Positions 60,593-64,000 of a DNA stretch of 64,000 nucleotides are shown here, piece by piece. The notes below the pieces were generated by a model, which saw only the letters and a list, made by a program, of their open reading frames with translations, was not told where the DNA came from and did no database searches. The position numbers were made by a program, and so were the translations under genes. The DNA lies in contig CAMBLM010000005.1 of NCBI GenBank assembly GCA_945868475.1, positions 1 to 64,000 of the forward strand, in the 5' to 3' direction. How positions within the stretch are numbered: position 1 is the first letter of the stretch; every line of letters starts with the position of its first letter. The stretch comes from an uncultured Ruminococcus sp. (lineage in GTDB: Bacteria > Bacillota > Clostridia > Oscillospirales > Ruminococcaceae).

Positions 60593-60621
60593 TTGCAATT
60601 AAGGAAGTTATATGCTATAAT
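60593..60621 (+). promoter_or_regulatory. Promoter of large secreted protein gene
   Basis: TTGCAA, 17 bases with TATGC before TATAAT (extended -10), leader of about 75 bases with GAAAAGGAG before ATG. Confidence 0.8.
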
Positions 60622-60700
60622 AAACTCGTGAACAGTTATAGACAATGTGTGCTGTAACTTTAATTAAGGTAAATTTTATTTTTGAAAAGGAGATATTAAT

Positions 60701-62770
60701 ATGAGCAAAACTTATTTTGGCAGATGTGCTGCCGTTGGTATTGCCGGTCTTACAGCAATGTCCTCTATCGCTATCGTTGCTTCCGCAGCAACAAAGGCAA
60801 GCCTTGTATATGAACTCAAGTATAAGGGAATCAGCGAAGTTATTATGAAAACAAGTGTAGCATACGCTACAGATTCCACACAGTACTGCCAGCGCGGAAC
60901 AAGCGGTGTTGCAATGGATGATGGCTTTAATGTTACTTTCACAAATCTTGCTGCACTTACAGCTGAATATCAGAAAGCAAATGTTGGCGCAAATAATTCG
61001 ATCTATTATACTACTGCAACAACAGCTGCAGTATGGAATGCGGCTGACTTTACAGGCACCGGCATCAGCGCAGGTATGAGTGCTACCGGCTGGGAATACA
61101 AGGCACCAAAGGCTGCTGATCCAACAACTCCGGTAGTGCTTGCTGTTGAAGAAGTATACAATAAGAGATCTGCGGGAACAGATAATATTATTTCGTTCAA
61201 GACAGAAAGTGAAAGAACTGCTGCAAAGAATGCAATGATAACAACTGCGAAGAGTGCATACACAGCTCTTGCAACACCTGCAGCAACACAGTTCAGAAAC
61301 GATATTAATGCTGCTGCTGCAAATGCTAAGAAGAGACTTCTTGATGTTAAGGATGGTGCTATTAGTACTGCTAAGACGACATATGAGACCAGTGCAAAGG
61401 ATGCTGCTGCAACAGCTGCATACAACGAGGCTGTCAATACTGCTACAAATATTTACAATGCAAGTGTAAATGCTGTATCAACATCCGCAAGCAAAATTAT
61501 TTCCGAATTTACACAGACATTCAATGCAAATAACTTTAATTTTGATTTTGCATTTGAAACTAATAACGCTCCTATTATTTATTCCTCAACTGTAGGCGGA
61601 ATCAGCGTAGTTACAGATGCTTCATACAAGAGCTTCGGCGCAGTAGATACAAATCTTGCAGATTCGAGATACTGGAGCGGTTCTTCTATCCGCAACGATG
61701 CAGATACATATGTATTTAAGGGCGAAATCCAGCCTAAGGAAGTTTTTGATGGTACAAAGGCATTTGTATTTATTGGAAGTGCTATCAACTGGGTAAACTT
61801 TGAAGTTATTGACAATGGTTCTACAACCGGTGGTAACACAACACCTGGCGGCAACACAACAGATGATACCAAGAAGGACGATACAACAACAACTACAACT
61901 TGGTATCCTGATTCTGCTTCATACAGAAATCCGAGCGAAGTTTCTTACCTTGGTAAGAACGGCAGCTGGTACACATCTGCTTCCGCTGCAACACTCTACG
62001 GCGGCGGATACACAGGTACTTCCAAGAACTCCAATTACTCTACAGTAAGCACAACAGCAGGCAATTCTGCTATCTACTTCGATTCTACATCCGGTACATA
62101 CTCCACATCCTCTTCTTCTTACTCCTATGTTGTAAAGGCTGCTTCCAGCACTGCTAACGATCCTTACTATGATTACTTCAACAACAACGGAAACAAGAAC
62201 AATAACATAACTTCTTCCGTTCCTGCAGGTTCACCTGCTATCAGCGGTGCTTCCAAGTATGCAGGCTGGACAAATATCTCTGCTTACATCACAAACAGAG
62301 CTAAGTCAGGTGCAACATACACCATCAACATGAACGATGGCACTGTAGTTCCTGCCGCTGTTCTCGCTGCTGCTAAGGCTAAGAACGTTACTCTCGTATT
62401 CGCTAACGATAACGGTTCTAAGATCACAGTTAAGCCTGGCAAGGTAGACACAACTTCCGACCTCAATGTTGCTGTAAAGTACAATGTTAAGGACGTTAAG
62501 ACATCTCTCGTTAACAAGGCTAAGAAGGTTAACAAGGGTACAGTAAGCACAGCTCAGGTAAGAATCGGCGATGACGGTTCTATCGGCGGTACAGAAACAG
62601 TTACAGTTAAGTTCTCCACAAAGAGATCCGGCTGCACAGTTAAGGCTTACCGTCTTACAGAATCCGGCTCCCTCAAGAAGGAAGCTACAGGCACAATTGC
62701 TTCAACAGGCCGTGTAAACCTCAGCCTCACAAAGGGTGGTTCTTACCTCCTCGTTGTAATTGATGACTAA
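60701..62770 (+). CDS. Large secreted/surface protein of unknown type
   Basis: 689 residues. Signal peptide (CAAVGIAGLTAMSSIAIVAS then AATKAS). N-terminal part to about 385 with an Ala/Thr-rich helical stretch (AATAAYNEAVNTATNIYNAS); a Thr/Gly linker (TTGGNTTPGGNTTDDTKKDD); a Ser/Thr/Tyr/Asn-rich middle (STSSSSYSYVVKAASSTAND); a C-terminal beta domain ending VNLSLTKGGSYLLVVIDD. No sortase or dockerin signal is visible. Codons become strongly biased in the last third, as in highly expressed genes. Confidence 0.75.
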   Translation: MSKTYFGRCAAVGIAGLTAMSSIAIVASAATKASLVYELKYKGISEVIMKTSVAYATDSTQYCQRGTSGVAMDDGFNVTFTNLAALTAEYQKANVGANNSIYYTTATTAAVWNAADFTGTGISAGMSATGWEYKAPKAADPTTPVVLAVEEVYNKRSAGTDNIISFKTESERTAAKNAMITTAKSAYTALATPAATQFRNDINAAAANAKKRLLDVKDGAISTAKTTYETSAKDAAATAAYNEAVNTATNIYNASVNAVSTSASKIISEFTQTFNANNFNFDFAFETNNAPIIYSSTVGGISVVTDASYKSFGAVDTNLADSRYWSGSSIRNDADTYVFKGEIQPKEVFDGTKAFVFIGSAINWVNFEVIDNGSTTGGNTTPGGNTTDDTKKDDTTTTTTWYPDSASYRNPSEVSYLGKNGSWYTSASAATLYGGGYTGTSKNSNYSTVSTTAGNSAIYFDSTSGTYSTSSSSYSYVVKAASSTANDPYYDYFNNNGNKNNNITSSVPAGSPAISGASKYAGWTNISAYITNRAKSGATYTINMNDGTVVPAAVLAAAKAKNVTLVFANDNGSKITVKPGKVDTTSDLNVAVKYNVKDVKTSLVNKAKKVNKGTVSTAQVRIGDDGSIGGTETVTVKFSTKRSGCTVKAYRLTESGSLKKEATGTIASTGRVNLSLTKGGSYLLVVIDD

Positions 62771-62799
62771 TTGAAGTCTGACAACTGAAAACTAAAAAA

Positions 62800-62842
62800 T
62801 TATGCTCCGCAGGGAAACTTGCGGAGCATTTTTGTATGTTCT
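62800..62842 (+). terminator. Terminator of large secreted protein gene
   Basis: ATGCTCCGCA and TGCGGAGCAT pair around GGGAAACT, followed by TTTTTG. Confidence 0.88.
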
Positions 62843-62844
62843 TA

Positions 62845-62894
62845 CATAACGTTCAAACCGCTGTCCGAAATGGGCAGCGGTTTGAACGTTATTA
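62845..62894 (-). terminator. Terminator of nspC
   Basis: AACGTTCAAACCGCTG and CAGCGGTTTGAACGTT pair perfectly around a loop of about 10 bases; A/T run on the minus side. Confidence 0.85.
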
Positions 62895-62896
62895 TA

Positions 62897-64000
62897 TCAA
62901 AGTCTTGATTTAAAATCTTCGTATGAGAATGATTTCACTATCTGATTTTCACCGTTTTCACGTCGGTAGATGATAGTCGGGAGGGGGATTCCATTGAATG
63001 TGTTGTTCTTTACCATTGAGTAGATCGCCATATCCTCAAAAACAAGTCTGTCACCGACTTTGAGCGGAGCGTCAAAGCTGTAATCTCCGATTATATCCCC
63101 TGCAAGACAGGTCGGACCGCCAAGGCGGTAGGTGTAAGCTTTTTCGCCTGCTTTTCCTGAACCCTGAATGTTCGGGCGATAGGGCATTTCAAGTACATCG
63201 GGCATGTGACATTCTGCGGAAGTATCAAGGATTGCGATGTTCATGCCGTTCCTGAAAACATCGAGAACTTCCGTGACGAGAAAACCTGCGTTGAGAGCAA
63301 TGGCTTCACCCGGTTCAAGGTAAATTTCAAGCGGATAACGCGATCTTATATCCGAAATAAGGTCGCAAAGCGCATCACGGTCATAGTTGTCACGGGTGAT
63401 ATGATGTCCGCCGCCGAAATTGAGCCAAGTCAGCTGCGGAAAATACTTGCCGAATTTCTCTTCAAAAACCTTGTATGTACGGACGAGAACATCGGAGTTC
63501 TGTTCGCACATTGTATGGAAATGAAGTCCGTCAATACCCTCGGGAAGCTTTTCGGGCAGCGCGGAAATGACTGAACCAAGTCGCGAATTTGGTGCGCATG
63601 GGTCATAAATTTCGGTTTCCTGCTCGGAATACTCGGGGTTTACGCGAATAGCGCAGTGGATTTTTCTGCCGCTTTCCTTAACGATGGGGTAGAACTTCTC
63701 AAACTGTGCAACGTTGTTAAAAACGATGTGGTCGCAGATCTTCACGATCTCGCGGAAGTCACTTTCACGGTAGGCAGGGTTAAAAACGTGGACTTCGCCG
63801 CCCATTTCCTCATGTCCGAGCCGTGCTTCGTAAAGTCCGCTTGCGGTAGTTCCGCAGAGATATTGACGGATAAGCGGATAAGTGCAATACATCGAAAATG
63901 CTTTTTGTGCGAGGATTATTTTGCAGCCGCAGCGGTCGGAAACGTTTTTGAGGATTTCAAGATTCCTGCGCAGAAGTGCTTCGTCGGTGATGTAGCAGGG
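62897..64000 (-). CDS. nspC: Carboxynorspermidine decarboxylase, 5' end outside window
   Basis: 367 residues visible; the frame continues to the window edge. Fold III PLP decarboxylase: lysine in ILAQKAFSMYCTYPLI binds PLP, HFHTMCEQ and WLNFGGGHHIT follow, EPGEAIALNAGFLV, the catalytic Cys region DTSAECHMPDV, and GGPTCLAGDIIGDY. Removes CO2 from carboxynorspermidine or carboxyspermidine in the alternative polyamine pathway. The partner dehydrogenase gene would be expected just upstream, beyond the window. Confidence 0.92.
   Translation of the reverse strand, partial: PCYITDEALLRRNLEILKNVSDRCGCKIILAQKAFSMYCTYPLIRQYLCGTTASGLYEARLGHEEMGGEVHVFNPAYRESDFREIVKICDHIVFNNVAQFEKFYPIVKESGRKIHCAIRVNPEYSEQETEIYDPCAPNSRLGSVISALPEKLPEGIDGLHFHTMCEQNSDVLVRTYKVFEEKFGKYFPQLTWLNFGGGHHITRDNYDRDALCDLISDIRSRYPLEIYLEPGEAIALNAGFLVTEVLDVFRNGMNIAILDTSAECHMPDVLEMPYRPNIQGSGKAGEKAYTYRLGGPTCLAGDIIGDYSFDAPLKVGDRLVFEDMAIYSMVKNNTFNGIPLPTIIYRRENGENQIVKSFSYEDFKSRL

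Overview
The window reads as chromosome of a low-to-mid GC Gram-positive anaerobe of the Clostridia, most likely Ruminococcus-like (Oscillospiraceae). The basis is strong AGGAGG-type ribosome sites, TTG and GTG starts, a cobalamin-riboswitch btuFCD operon, an MBOAT plus DHHW-protein acetylation pair, PTS HPr, acetate kinase, TmcAL, RelQ-type synthetase and nspC. Genus is inferred from protein character, not from a marker gene.

Positions 1 to about 26.4 kb are the right-hand part of a prophage or phage-derived island; its left end is outside the window. A + strand early segment ends with an ArpU/sigma-like regulator (229-756) and meets the late operon at a bidirectional terminator. The late operon runs on the minus strand from 19.7 kb to 0.8 kb: Cys-rich mini-protein, phosphatase, tail appendage, XhlA-like holin, terminase, portal, protease/scaffold, decoration protein, capsid, connectors, major tail protein, tail chaperones (G and a frameshifted T), a Dit-like protein, tail tip protein and an LRR protein. 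No tape-measure gene and no endolysin are visible, and the Dit-like gene has lost its 5' end, so the prophage looks defective. A three-gene AT-rich cassette (4646-5778) ending in a HEPN-like protein sits backwards inside the tail genes. From 19.8 to 26.2 kb a + strand accessory module carries a structured non-coding stretch, a double RHH-like protein, an AT-rich tract with GC clusters, ardA behind an attenuator-like leader, small unknown genes and a minimal tyrosine recombinase. It ends at the 3' end of a tRNA-Leu gene, the probable attachment site.

From 26.4 to 64 kb the genes look like host chromosome: a HAMP-less chemoreceptor, a VanY-type carboxypeptidase, btuFCD with riboswitch, a catalytically dead SipW-like protein, MBOAT/DHHW genes, an XRE regulator with two paired membrane proteins, a NaChBac-type sodium channel, class II aldolase, a beta-lactamase-fold hydrolase, an amino-acid ABC transporter whose binding protein is circularly permuted, a two-component system, a RelQ / sugar-binding-protein (frameshifted) / HD-GYP operon, an acetyltransferase and MATE pair, HPr, ackA, tmcAL, a large secreted protein and nspC (cut by the window edge).

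Three intergenic sites carry copies of one short foldback element of about 105 bp with 3-bp target duplications. Two copies landed inside transcription terminator hairpins and one site holds a copy nested inside another. A second repeat family (GGGCGGAT...ATCCGCCC plus GGGACGG...CCGTCCC) forms a mirrored block around the terminator at 57.2 kb.
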